Source of the DNA: Providencia rettgeri
Lineage (GTDB): Bacteria; Pseudomonadota; Gammaproteobacteria; Enterobacterales; Enterobacteriaceae
Direction of reading: 5' to 3'
DNA length: 64,000 nucleotides
Assembly: GCF_023205015.1 (NCBI RefSeq)
Contig: NZ_CP096258.1
Coordinates: forward strand, 1,488,001 to 1,552,000
Positions 55,692 to 64,000 of this stretch are shown one piece after another (positions within the stretch are counted from its first letter, which is position 1; every line of letters begins with the position of its first letter). The notes under the pieces are model-generated. The model did no database searches and was not told where the DNA came from. It was given only the letters and a program-made list of their open reading frames with translations. The position numbers and the translations under genes were made by a program.

Positions 55692-57995
55692 ATGACAATG
55701 GTTTCTATTGCTTTGATTTTAGGTATATTACCACTTTTATTTATACCTAAAATTTTAATACTGAGTGAATTATTATTTGTTTTTTTGTTTGTATCGGTAT
55801 TAATAATATTCTTTATATTTGGTAAATCAGGAAAATTTTTAGCACTAATTATTATGTTTTTTCTATGGGCTAATTGGCATGGAGTTAATATAATTAATCA
55901 TATTAATTATCTATCTGAAAAAAATAACGATATTGATGTGGTTATTGTTGGTATTCCTTTGAATAACAAAGAGCAAAAAATCAAAGTACGTATTGATAAA
56001 ATTAACAATCGCATTGTTTTTCCTCCGCTATATGCTACATGGAAAACGAAGGAAACGGTTTGTGCTGGGCAGTCTTGGCGGGTCAATGGCAAAATAAAGC
56101 CACTTCACAGTTCACTAAATGAAGGCGGATTTAACCTACAACGTTATTATTTAGCTAATAGGATCATAGGAGTTTTGAAAAGCCAAAAAGAAAAGCCATT
56201 AGAAAAGGCGTGTTCTGTAAGGCAAAAAATCATTTATAACTATATGGAACTAATTGATTCATTATCTAATAAAGGAATTATTTATGGGTTAATGTTTGGC
56301 GATAGAAGTTTATTGCCCGCAGATCAAACCTATTTACTGCAGAAAACAAATTTGACACATTTAATGGCTATCTCGGGCTTACATATTGGCTTAGCTTACT
56401 TGTTTGGCTTTCTTATTACTCGAGGAGTTCAATATTTTTTACCAATAAAATATATTAATGAAATACTCCCAGTAGTAATAGGTATAGGGCTAGCTATTTT
56501 TTATGCGTGGATCTCGGGGTTTGCTATCCCTGCAACACGGGCACTGTTTGCCTTACTATTATGGGTATATATTAGAAATAAGCCTGCAAGGTACTTTGCT
56601 TGGCAATGGGCACTTTGGAGCATAGCGGGAATATTACTGTTAGATCCATTAGCTATTTTGTCGGATAGTTTTTGGCTATCTAGCTTCGCTGTACTCGCTA
56701 TTCTGTATTGGTTATCGATATTTCCATTAACCTACCATTTAGCTAAAGGGGGGAAAGGTAAAATTATAGGGTTAGTACATTTACAAATAGGCTTACTCAT
56801 CTTACTAATTCCAATGCAACTTATTATATTTAATGGTATTAACATAATGGGGTTAGTGGCTAACGTTTGGTTTGTTCCGTTAATTTCTTGGTGTGTTGTT
56901 CCTGTTATTTTGGTCGTGTTTTTAGTGCCAATAGAGGTGGTTCAGCAGTCTCTTTTATATGTAGTAGACAGGGTGATAGATATAGGGCTAAAGCCATTAC
57001 CTTACTTCAGTGCTTTTTGGTCAGAGTTTATTAATGTACCTTATTATTTATTTTTAATATGTTGGCTAAGTGTCATTGTCATTTTATTTAAATGGTACAA
57101 ACGTTATTTTGGGCTGATTGGCTGTGTGATTATCTCAATTTTCCTTGAAAGAGGAAGTAGTAAACAGCACAAAGAAGGCTGGAAAATGACGGTATTGGAT
57201 ATCGGGCATGGTTTAGCCGTTGTGATAGAGCAAAATAACTTGGCATTACTCTATGATACTGGAAATGCGTGGAAAGGGGGGAGTAATGCACAGCGTCAAA
57301 TTGTTCCTTTTCTTAAATACCATGATATAACCCCCATCGGGGTAATTTTAAGCCATGATCATTTAGATCATACCGGGGGAGTGAATTATTTAATTCAACA
57401 ATACCCATGGTTAAGTGTAAGAAGTAGTTTTGGACCCCAGAACACTTTGGTATACAAGAAAAAAAATAATAATATAAAAAAAATGAAACATCTTCCCTGT
57501 TTTAAAGGCCAAAAATGGCAGTGGGGAATATTAACTTTTGAAGTATTATGGCCTGAGAAGTTAGCACCAATATCGCATAATGATGATTCTTGTGTCATTC
57601 AATTGACAGATGGGTTTCATAAAATTTTATTAACAGGAGATATCGAAAAACAAGGGGAAAAATCACTTGTCGCAATGTACAAGAACCGGTTACGTTCGAG
57701 TCTTCTTTTCGCCCCTCATCATGGAAGTAGCACTTCATCAACTGATTTATTGTTAAGAAATGTTCAACCTTCCATGGTGGTAGTCTCATCTGCAAGGTAT
57801 AGTGCATGGAAAATTCCGTCGCAAAAAGTCTATTTTAGATATAAAAATAGTAATATTAAATGGTTAAATACAGCAGAAGATGGTCAGTTAACTTTATGGT
57901 TTAAAAAGGAAAAAATTAAAATCTCACGTTATCGCTATGAAATTCAGCCTCGCTGGTATCATCTGTGGTTTGGCTTACCGCTATTTCCCGAGTAG
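55692..57995 (+). CDS. ycaI: ComEC/Rec2-family channel protein (YcaI)
   Basis: A 767-residue inner-membrane protein. A competence domain with many transmembrane helices (about 1-490; LMAISGLHIGLAYLFGFLIT) is followed by a metallo-beta-lactamase-like domain (from about 500) with LSHDHLDHTGG and APHHGSSTSS. ComEC moves single-stranded DNA across the inner membrane. The frame opens at TTG 55602, but ATG 55692 (MTMVSIALILGILPLL) aligns with the E. coli start and is preferred. Confidence 0.88.
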   Translation: MTMVSIALILGILPLLFIPKILILSELLFVFLFVSVLIIFFIFGKSGKFLALIIMFFLWANWHGVNIINHINYLSEKNNDIDVVIVGIPLNNKEQKIKVRIDKINNRIVFPPLYATWKTKETVCAGQSWRVNGKIKPLHSSLNEGGFNLQRYYLANRIIGVLKSQKEKPLEKACSVRQKIIYNYMELIDSLSNKGIIYGLMFGDRSLLPADQTYLLQKTNLTHLMAISGLHIGLAYLFGFLITRGVQYFLPIKYINEILPVVIGIGLAIFYAWISGFAIPATRALFALLLWVYIRNKPARYFAWQWALWSIAGILLLDPLAILSDSFWLSSFAVLAILYWLSIFPLTYHLAKGGKGKIIGLVHLQIGLLILLIPMQLIIFNGINIMGLVANVWFVPLISWCVVPVILVVFLVPIEVVQQSLLYVVDRVIDIGLKPLPYFSAFWSEFINVPYYLFLICWLSVIVILFKWYKRYFGLIGCVIISIFLERGSSKQHKEGWKMTVLDIGHGLAVVIEQNNLALLYDTGNAWKGGSNAQRQIVPFLKYHDITPIGVILSHDHLDHTGGVNYLIQQYPWLSVRSSFGPQNTLVYKKKNNNIKKMKHLPCFKGQKWQWGILTFEVLWPEKLAPISHNDDSCVIQLTDGFHKILLTGDIEKQGEKSLVAMYKNRLRSSLLFAPHHGSSTSSTDLLLRNVQPSMVVVSSARYSAWKIPSQKVYFRYKNSNIKWLNTAEDGQLTLWFKKEKIKISRYRYEIQPRWYHLWFGLPLFPE

Positions 57996-58031
57996 AATAG
58001 TGCGCTTACATTAAGTCTGGTAATTAAAAGT

Positions 58032-59777
58032 ATGAATGATAAAGACCTTTCGACAAAACAAACTTTTCGTCGCTTGTGGCCGATAATTGCGCCTTTTAAA
58101 GCGGGTTTAATCGTTGCAGCAATAGCACTTATCATAAACGCAGCAGGTGATGCATTTATGATTTCTTTATTAAAACCTTTATTGGATGAAGGCTTTGATA
58201 AAGCAGATAATGACGTTTTAAAATGGCTTCCGCTTGCGGTGTTAGGGTTAATGGTTGTTCGTGGTGGGTCTACCTTTGTTTCAACCTATTGTGTTTCGTG
58301 GGTAGCAGGTAAAGTCGTGATGAACATGCGACGTAAGCTGTTTGGTCATATGATGGGAATGCCCGTTAGTTTTTTTGATCAGCAATCAACAGGAACACTA
58401 TTATCTAGAATTACCTACGACTCAGAACAAGTTGCATCTTCTTCTTCTGGGGCATTAATTACAATTATTCGTGAAAGTGCTTATATCATCGGGTTATTTG
58501 CGATGATGTTTTATTATAGCTGGCAACTTTCTCTTATTCTAATCGTGATAGCCCCTATTGTATCAATCACTATTCGCATCGTCTCTAAGCGTTTCCGTAA
58601 GATTAGTAAAAATATGCAAACGGGTATGGGGCATGTGACGGCAAGTGCCGAACAGATGTTAAAGGGTCATAAAGAAGTATTAATTTTTGGTGGGCAGAAA
58701 GTTGAAACTGAACGTTTTAATAAAGTCAGTAACAACATGCGCCGCCAAAATATGAAAATGGTAACCGCTTCAGCAATCTCTGACCCTATTGTTCAGTTAA
58801 TTGCATCATTTGCATTAGCATTTGTTCTTTATGCTGCGAGTTTTCCCGAAATTCGCGATGAATTAACATCAGGAACCATTGCCGTTGTTTTCTCATCAAT
58901 GTTCGCATTGATGCGTCCATTAAAATCATTAACTAACGTTAACTCACAATTCCAACGTGGTATGGCGGCTTGCCAAACGTTATTTGCAATCTTAGATTCG
59001 GAACAAGAAAAAGATAACGGAACTAAAGTACTAAAAGAGGTTAAAGGGGACATTAAATTTGAACATGTCACTTTTACCTATGCAACCAAAGAACATCCTG
59101 CGTTAGACGATGTTTCGTTTACTTTGCCTGCTGGAAAATCAGTTGCTCTCGTTGGGCGATCAGGTTCAGGTAAGTCTACTATTGCAAATTTGATTACACG
59201 TTTTTATGACATTGATGAAGGCTCTATTCAAATTGATGGTCATGATATCCGTGAATACACATTATCCTCATTACGTAGCCAAGTCGCGTTAGTTTCTCAA
59301 CATGTTTATCTATTTAACGATACGATAGCGAATAATATTGCTTATGCAACAGATGGTAGCTATAGCCGCGAACAAATAGAGAAAGCAGCAGAAATGGCCT
59401 ATGCAATGGATTTCATTGCTAAACTTGAAAAAGGCTTGGATACGGTTATTGGCGAAAATGGCGTTATGCTTTCTGGCGGACAACGTCAAAGAATAGCAAT
59501 TGCTCGCGCACTTCTACGCGACGCGCCAATTCTTATTCTTGATGAGGCAACATCTGCACTAGATACAGAGTCAGAACGTGCTATTCAAGCTGCTCTTGAT
59601 GAGTTACAGAAAAATAGAACATCCTTAGTCATTGCTCACCGGTTATCGACAATAGAAAATGCGGATGAAATATTAGTTGTACAAGATGGACGGATCATTG
59701 AGCGTGGCAACCATGCATCTCTATTAGCTCAAGATGGCGCATATTCACAGTTACACAGCATTCAGTTTAAACAATGA
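58032..59777 (+). CDS. msbA: Lipid A/phospholipid flippase MsbA
   Basis: A 581-residue ABC exporter half-transporter (E. coli 582). Six membrane helices (about 20-320), Walker A GRSGSGKST, signature LSGGQRQR, DEATSALD and H-loop IAHRLST are all present. It flips lipid A core across the inner membrane. Overlaps lpxK by 4 bases. Confidence 0.97.
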   Translation: MNDKDLSTKQTFRRLWPIIAPFKAGLIVAAIALIINAAGDAFMISLLKPLLDEGFDKADNDVLKWLPLAVLGLMVVRGGSTFVSTYCVSWVAGKVVMNMRRKLFGHMMGMPVSFFDQQSTGTLLSRITYDSEQVASSSSGALITIIRESAYIIGLFAMMFYYSWQLSLILIVIAPIVSITIRIVSKRFRKISKNMQTGMGHVTASAEQMLKGHKEVLIFGGQKVETERFNKVSNNMRRQNMKMVTASAISDPIVQLIASFALAFVLYAASFPEIRDELTSGTIAVVFSSMFALMRPLKSLTNVNSQFQRGMAACQTLFAILDSEQEKDNGTKVLKEVKGDIKFEHVTFTYATKEHPALDDVSFTLPAGKSVALVGRSGSGKSTIANLITRFYDIDEGSIQIDGHDIREYTLSSLRSQVALVSQHVYLFNDTIANNIAYATDGSYSREQIEKAAEMAYAMDFIAKLEKGLDTVIGENGVMLSGGQRQRIAIARALLRDAPILILDEATSALDTESERAIQAALDELQKNRTSLVIAHRLSTIENADEILVVQDGRIIERGNHASLLAQDGAYSQLHSIQFKQ

Positions 59778-60772
59778 TAGAACGTATTTGGTCTGGTAAA
59801 TCATGGCTGTATCTTTTATTACTGCCGTTGTCTTTCCTTTATGGATTGGTAACGGTAATTAGAGATATGGCTTATAAAATCGGGCTGAAACGTTCATGGA
59901 AAGCGCCAATTCCAGTGGTAGTGGTGGGAAACCTGACAGCGGGGGGAAATGGTAAAACCCCTGTTGTTATCTGGTTAGTGGAGTCACTCACCAAAGAAGG
60001 CTACCGCGTGGGGGTTGTTTCTCGAGGGTATGGCGGTAAAGCTGAAAAATATCCGCTGATACTTGATGAAGCGACCACAACCGAAGTTGCAGGGGATGAA
60101 CCTGTATTAATTTTTCATCGTACAAAATCCCCTGTAGCAGTCGCGCCCAAGCGAAGTGATGCCGTTAAAGCCTTACTCGAAAAATTTCCGTTAGATGTGA
60201 TTATTACTGATGATGGGTTGCAACACTATGCGCTGCAACGTGACTACGAAATTGTCGTTATTGATGGCCAACGCCGTTTTGGTAATGGTTGGTGGCTACC
60301 AGCAGGGCCAATGCGTGAAAGGGCTGGGCGTTTAAAGCGTGTTAATGCTGTCATTGTTAATGGTGGTGAGCCACAAGAAAATGAAGCTTTAATGGCTCTT
60401 GAAGGCGATGTTGCTTGTAACCTTGTTAGTGGTGAAAAACAAGCGGTTACACAATTGCCTGCAGTTATCGCAATGGCAGGTATTGGTCATCCTCCTCGTT
60501 TTTTTGCCTCATTAGAAAATAAAGGGGTCGAGGTCATTAGTACCCATGCTTTTGCTGATCATCAGTCATATGAATTAAAACAGCTTTCACGGTTAGTTAA
60601 AAATGAACAAAACTTATTAATGACCGAAAAAGATGCTGTAAAATGCCGTGCTTTCGCACAACCAAATTGGTGGTTTCTTCCAGTCCAAGCACATTTACAA
60701 GCTCCAGACGCTGAAAAAATCTTAAGCGGAATAAAAAAACTTATCACAAATAACAAAAAAACTTGTCTATAA
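59774..60772 (+). CDS. lpxK: Tetraacyldisaccharide 4'-kinase
   Basis: A 332-residue kinase adding the 4' phosphate of lipid A. One N-terminal membrane-associating segment (LYLLLLPLSFLYGLVTVI), the P-loop GNLTAGGNGKTP (about 57-68) and DDGLQHYALQRDYEIVVID are intact. Cotranscribed with msbA (ATGA overlap). Confidence 0.96.
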   Translation: MIERIWSGKSWLYLLLLPLSFLYGLVTVIRDMAYKIGLKRSWKAPIPVVVVGNLTAGGNGKTPVVIWLVESLTKEGYRVGVVSRGYGGKAEKYPLILDEATTTEVAGDEPVLIFHRTKSPVAVAPKRSDAVKALLEKFPLDVIITDDGLQHYALQRDYEIVVIDGQRRFGNGWWLPAGPMRERAGRLKRVNAVIVNGGEPQENEALMALEGDVACNLVSGEKQAVTQLPAVIAMAGIGHPPRFFASLENKGVEVISTHAFADHQSYELKQLSRLVKNEQNLLMTEKDAVKCRAFAQPNWWFLPVQAHLQAPDAEKILSGIKKLITNNKKTCL

Positions 60773-61174
60773 CGTTCTTCTGTGATAATAATATCGCCAA
60801 TGTGATATAGATCCACTTATTATGTATCTAGATGCAATACATTGATAATTGGATTTTATACTAGCTTAAATTTCACGCTCCGTTCTTTAGTTAGTCTTCA
60901 TATCCTCGCATAATCTATACTGTAAAGTCGCTGTCACCGTGTTTTGTCATCATAATGTCAAAATAGACTGTTAACTTCACAGTAGATTTGCGGTGTCTGA
61001 AATTTACATATATGAGCGTTATAAAATATGCACAATGATTTGTGCGCATGAATTGGTAAAGTTTAATTACTCTTTGATGTATTAATAGATCGGCAGTTTA
61101 TAAATGGGAAGCAAGAAAGAGTAATGATACAAAGATAAAAAAAATATTGTTCTCAGAACAAAAGGAGTTTTAAT
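60773..61174 (+). promoter_or_regulatory. Long leader of the cold-shock gene
   Basis: A 402-base gap without a gene. It contains GCACAA/TTGTGC (61030-61045) and TTGTT/AACAA (61147-61161) hairpins, the second directly before the AAGGAG ribosome site (61162-61167). Long structured leaders are usual for cspA-type mRNAs, where folding controls translation with temperature. The transcription start is not determined. Confidence 0.45.
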
Positions 61175-61390
61175 ATGAATTTTCAATTACATATGGGTCG
61201 AGTTAAATGGTTTGACGCAAAAGAAGGTTACGGTTTTATTTCCCCATTCAATGGTGGTGATGATGTATTTGTGACAACAAAGTCAATTGCTAATAAAAAA
61301 ATCAAATCATTATTCGAAGGTCAAAGCGTTGAGTTCTCTGTTACTCGTAATTCGGATGGCATAACGGCAGCTGACGTTATCGCTTATTAG
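61175..61390 (+). CDS. Divergent cold-shock-domain protein
   Basis: A 71-residue CSD protein. MGRVKWFDAKEGYGFISPFN (RNP1: GYGFI) is conserved, but RNP2, normally VFVHF, reads DVFVTTKSI, so its usual His and one aromatic are lost. The Lys-rich KKIKSLFEGQ also differs. It lies between lpxK and ycaR, an unusual place for a csp gene. It may bind RNA more weakly or with altered preference. Confidence 0.85.
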   Translation: MNFQLHMGRVKWFDAKEGYGFISPFNGGDDVFVTTKSIANKKIKSLFEGQSVEFSVTRNSDGITAADVIAY

Positions 61391-61529
61391 ATAATAAACA
61401 GAACAATTTCTCCTGCCTTTATCCTCTCATCTCTCGCAGGAGATCTTATTCAGGAAGATTAAAGTTAACGGTGATATCTGCATGTGATATCCTGACTCCA
61501 AGTGAGTTAAAATCCATTCGGGAGAAAAC

Positions 61530-61709
61530 ATGGATCACCGTTTACTTGAAATCGTTGCCTGTCCTGTATGCCACGGCAAATTAAGTTATAACAAAGAAAA
61601 CCTCGAACTTATTTGTAAGTTTGATCACTTAGCCTATCCCATTCGTGATGGCATCCCTGTATTGCTAGAAAATGAAGCGCGCCCTGTTTCATTAGATGAA
61701 GGCCAGTAA
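61530..61709 (+). CDS. ycaR: YcaR, Trm112-like zinc-ribbon protein
   Basis: A 59-residue protein, MDHRLLEIVACPVCHGKLSY at the start and ending with VLLENEARPV and an acidic tail. CPVC is the first half of the zinc site, but the second is reduced to a single Cys (ICKFDH), as in E. coli YcaR. GGGAGA upstream. Six bases from kdsB, with which it forms a conserved operon. Confidence 0.95.
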   Translation: MDHRLLEIVACPVCHGKLSYNKENLELICKFDHLAYPIRDGIPVLLENEARPVSLDEGQ

Positions 61710-61714
61710 TCATC

Positions 61715-62461
61715 ATGTTTACGGTTATTATTCCTGCTCGTTATGCATCAACACGTTTACCAGGGAAACCTTTGGCTGATATACATGGTAAGCCAATGGT
61801 TGTTCGGGTGATGGAACAAGCTATTAAGTCGGGGGCTAGCCGGGTGATAGTTGCGACAGATCACTCTGATGTTGCTAAAGCGGTGATTGAAGCGGGCGGT
61901 GAAGCCTGTATGACAGACCCAAATCATCAGTCTGGAACAGAAAGATTAGCTGAGGTTATTGATACTTATGCTTTTTCTGACAATGAAATCATCGTGAATG
62001 TGCAAGGTGATGAACCTTTAATTCCACCTGAGATTATTAGTCAAGTGGCTCATAACCTTCAGGGGAGCAAAGCTGAGATGGGGACACTGGCTGTACCTAT
62101 TAATGATGCTCATGAAGCGTTTAATCCAAATGCAGTCAAGGTTGTTACTGACCACGAAGGTTATGCACTGTATTTTTCTCGAGCAACTATTCCTTGGGAT
62201 AGGGACAACTTTGCCAAAAGCCATGATGTAATAGGCGATACCTTTTTACGCCATATCGGGATATACGCTTATCGCGCAGGGTTTATTCGTCGCTACATTA
62301 AGTGGGAAGCAAGTCCATTAGAAAAAATCGAAATGCTAGAGCAACTTAGGGTGCTTTGGTACGGAGAAAAAATTCATGTGGATGTCGCGAAAACTACGCC
62401 AGGCGCTGGTGTTGATACCCCTGAAGACCTTGAACTTGTTAGAAAGCAATTTATCCAGTAG
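61715..62461 (+). CDS. kdsB: 3-deoxy-manno-octulosonate cytidylyltransferase
   Basis: A 248-residue enzyme that activates Kdo with CTP for lipopolysaccharide. PARYASTRLPGKPLADIHGK, VQGDEPLIPPEII and HIGIYAYRAGFIRRY are conserved, and the length is that of E. coli KdsB (248). Confidence 0.97.
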   Translation: MFTVIIPARYASTRLPGKPLADIHGKPMVVRVMEQAIKSGASRVIVATDHSDVAKAVIEAGGEACMTDPNHQSGTERLAEVIDTYAFSDNEIIVNVQGDEPLIPPEIISQVAHNLQGSKAEMGTLAVPINDAHEAFNPNAVKVVTDHEGYALYFSRATIPWDRDNFAKSHDVIGDTFLRHIGIYAYRAGFIRRYIKWEASPLEKIEMLEQLRVLWYGEKIHVDVAKTTPGAGVDTPEDLELVRKQFIQ

Positions 62462-62510
62462 TCAGTATTTTCTTAATGGTCAAAATGGCCAATATGCGAT
62501 TTAGCTAAAT

Positions 62511-62543
62511 AAAGGTGTAATCTCAATAGGTTACACCTTTTTT
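62511..62543. terminator. Bidirectional terminator kdsB/elyC
   Basis: AAAGGTGTAA (62511-62520) and TTACACCTTT (62531-62540) form a perfect 10-bp stem with A- and T-runs on the two sides, between convergent genes. Confidence 0.88.
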
Positions 62544-62547
62544 GTTG

Positions 62548-63375
62548 TTATTCAGCAGCAATAGCTTCAGGTGTAGCAAGTTGATCGTCTAATGCCTGTA
62601 TATTATTGGGTTTTAAATGCCACCAAATGGTACCAAGAAATTCATACCAAGCACGCTCACTATGACCAAAATAATATGAGGAAGGAATGTATTTCTCCCA
62701 TGGATTAATTTCACTCGTGATAACTAACTGGTTTGCGGGTGCAGGGAAAGGATTCATTCCTCGTTGAGTAAACATGGGCATCGCACGAGGCAGGTGATTA
62801 GCTGAAGTGACTAATAAAAAAGGTGATTTTCCAATAATTTTTTCAACTTCATAAGCTTCTTCTTGTGTATCTTTGGGTTCAGTGAGGGGAATTATATCTT
62901 GTGCAGGAACACCTAAGGATTGCGCAACTTGTGCGGCAACTTCGGCACTGCTGATGGTACTACTCGCTTTACCGCCGGTGAAAATAAGTTTACTACCAGG
63001 GTGTTTAAGATAAAGGCGAACACCTTCAGTCACTCTAGGTAAGCTATTATTCAATAGGTTAGAGCTTGGGCTCCAATCTGGGTTGTATGTAAAGCCGCCC
63101 CCTAGCACAACAATGTAACGTACATCTTGAGGGGGTGTTTCAGTAATCAGTTCATAGCGTTTATTAAATTGCTTTTCTGCAGGGGCAAGCAAAGTATCTG
63201 AAACAGGTTGTAACCCCAACAGAGTTATTAAAACTAAACTTAGAGTAGTCAAAGTCTTCCCACAACGCTGCCAGCGTGTGAACCAGAGTAAAAGCAGCCC
63301 GATAAACCCGACAATGAGCAATAATGGTAATGGCATCAATAGAGAGCCAATATATTTTTTTAAGATAAATAACAT
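62548..63375 (-). CDS. elyC: Envelope biogenesis factor ElyC (DUF218)
   Basis: A 275-residue inner-membrane protein. Two N-terminal membrane segments (about 10-55) and a periplasmic DUF218 domain with YIVVLGGGFTYNPDWSPSSN, LIFTGGKAS and LVTSANHLPRAM. E. coli ElyC is needed for peptidoglycan synthesis at low temperature. About 15 residues longer than the E. coli form, mostly at the C-terminus. Confidence 0.95.
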   Translation of the reverse strand: MLFILKKYIGSLLMPLPLLLIVGFIGLLLLWFTRWQRCGKTLTTLSLVLITLLGLQPVSDTLLAPAEKQFNKRYELITETPPQDVRYIVVLGGGFTYNPDWSPSSNLLNNSLPRVTEGVRLYLKHPGSKLIFTGGKASSTISSAEVAAQVAQSLGVPAQDIIPLTEPKDTQEEAYEVEKIIGKSPFLLVTSANHLPRAMPMFTQRGMNPFPAPANQLVITSEINPWEKYIPSSYYFGHSERAWYEFLGTIWWHLKPNNIQALDDQLATPEAIAAE

Positions 63376-63732
63376 AACTAAGCCTATTCTTATGGGGGTA
63401 TCGAGCCACCATTGCGGTGGTATCTGCAGAAAAAATACGTAATAAAACGGCTAAACTAGAGGAAAAATAACAACATGGTGTTTAATAGCGTCAAAATGAA
63501 ATTTGCTGGGCACAATAAAGTACTATGCAAAAATATAGCTATTATCTGTTATAATTCCTGTTTTAACAGTCGCCTCGCATTGTATGTGATAAGTGCAATG
63601 TAATGTGAGAATATTTCTGGTTAGCGTTGATTTTCTCCATAATCAAGATGTAATCAACCATTTTACGTTTTTTCGCGACAAATTGGCTCATAAACCGCTT
63701 TAAATAATAGATGATAGGTAACCGGATAGCAC
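63376..63732. other. elyC-cmoM divergent intergenic region
   Basis: A 357-base stretch without a gene that I can support. It must hold the promoters of the two divergent genes. No convincing -35/-10 pair stood out. Frames crossing it on the minus strand are short on family features. Confidence 0.5.
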
Positions 63733-64000
63733 ATGGCAGACCGCAACTTTGATGATATTGTCGATAAATTTGCAAAAAATATCTACGGAACGACAAAAGG
63801 AAAAATACGAGAAGCGGTAGTCTGGCAAGATTTGACTCAATTATTGCACAGCCAATTTGAGGGGAAAACCCTAAAAATACTTGATGCAGGTGGTGGTGAA
63901 GGGCATTTTTCACGCAAACTCGCCGAAATGGGGCATCAGGTGATACTTTGCGATTTATCTGAAGAGATGTTGGAACGAGGCAGGGAACTTGCCAAGGAAC
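63733..64000 (+). CDS. cmoM: tRNA uridine carboxymethyl ester methyltransferase (partial)
   Basis: The first 89 codons of a SAM-dependent methyltransferase, cut by the window end. MADRNFDDIVDKFAKNIYGT and the motif I sequence LDAGGGEGHFS (about 53-63) match E. coli CmoM/SmtA, which methylates cmo5U34 in tRNA. The mukFEB genes would be expected next. Confidence 0.92.
   Translation, partial: MADRNFDDIVDKFAKNIYGTTKGKIREAVVWQDLTQLLHSQFEGKTLKILDAGGGEGHFSRKLAEMGHQVILCDLSEEMLERGRELAKE

Noticed and set aside
63563..63913. 116-codon minus-strand frame overlapping cmoM
   Set aside because: Overlaps the well-supported cmoM start region and shows no recognisable features.
1..64000. CRISPR array, tRNA, rRNA or insertion sequence
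   Set aside because: No regularly spaced repeat-spacer pattern, no cloverleaf that I could fold convincingly, and no transposase frame were seen. The (CCAACA)8 tract is a simple tandem repeat.

Overview
The right half of the window is Enterobacterales core chromosome. Its genes match the E. coli YbfF, SeqA, Pgm, SerC, AroA, Cmk, RpsA, IhfB, YcaI, MsbA, LpxK, YcaR, KdsB, ElyC and CmoM families, but with AT-rich coding typical of Morganellaceae. Providencia is the best guess, from recall of protein similarity rather than a search. The left half (1 to about 40518) is the larger part of a lambda-like siphovirus prophage. Its left end (integrase, left operon, attL) lies outside the window.

Prophage layout. 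On the minus strand are a CI-like repressor and an unrecognised 353-residue protein in the position rexAB occupies in lambda. A tripartite TATGTATAC operator separates them from rightward cro, cII-like, replication (winged helix, SF2 helicase, zinc/Toprim primase), and a run of tightly overlapping small genes ending with ninB, ninG and a Q-like late antiterminator. A late leader and a small autonomous unit come next. The lysis cassette (holin, endolysin, Rz/Rz1) has been remodelled by a KTSC cassette, and a KilA-N gene follows, preceded by a structured C4-like RNA. Packaging and head genes (TerS, TerL, portal, Mu F-like, protease with nested scaffold, cement, capsid) and tail genes run to about 25.0 kb. 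An accessory block (25053-30418) then interrupts the tail cluster. It holds a stand-alone ClpX-type zinc domain, a protein sharing the tailspike anchor motif, a P22 immI-like Arc/Mnt/Ant module with a candidate sar RNA, a Doc toxin pair, a zinc-ribbon protein, a membrane coiled-coil protein and a lipoprotein. Tape measure, tail tip and a beta-helix tailspike complete the phage.

Junction. The prophage ends inside the last gene of an rtxBDE-type type I secretion operon (two ABC ATPases plus an adaptor, minus strand). The RtxE-like ATPase reads normally up to its D-loop and then runs into phage-side sequence, losing its H-loop and C-terminus. If the missing 3' end lies at attL, excision would rebuild the gene.

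Core chromosome. Esterase ybfF and seqA are divergent. seqA-pgm and serC-aroA-cmk-rpsA-ihfB, which are separate loci in E. coli, adjoin here. comEC/ycaI follows after a hexanucleotide repeat tract, then msbA-lpxK, a divergent cold-shock gene with a long leader, ycaR-kdsB, elyC (opposite strand) and the start of cmoM.
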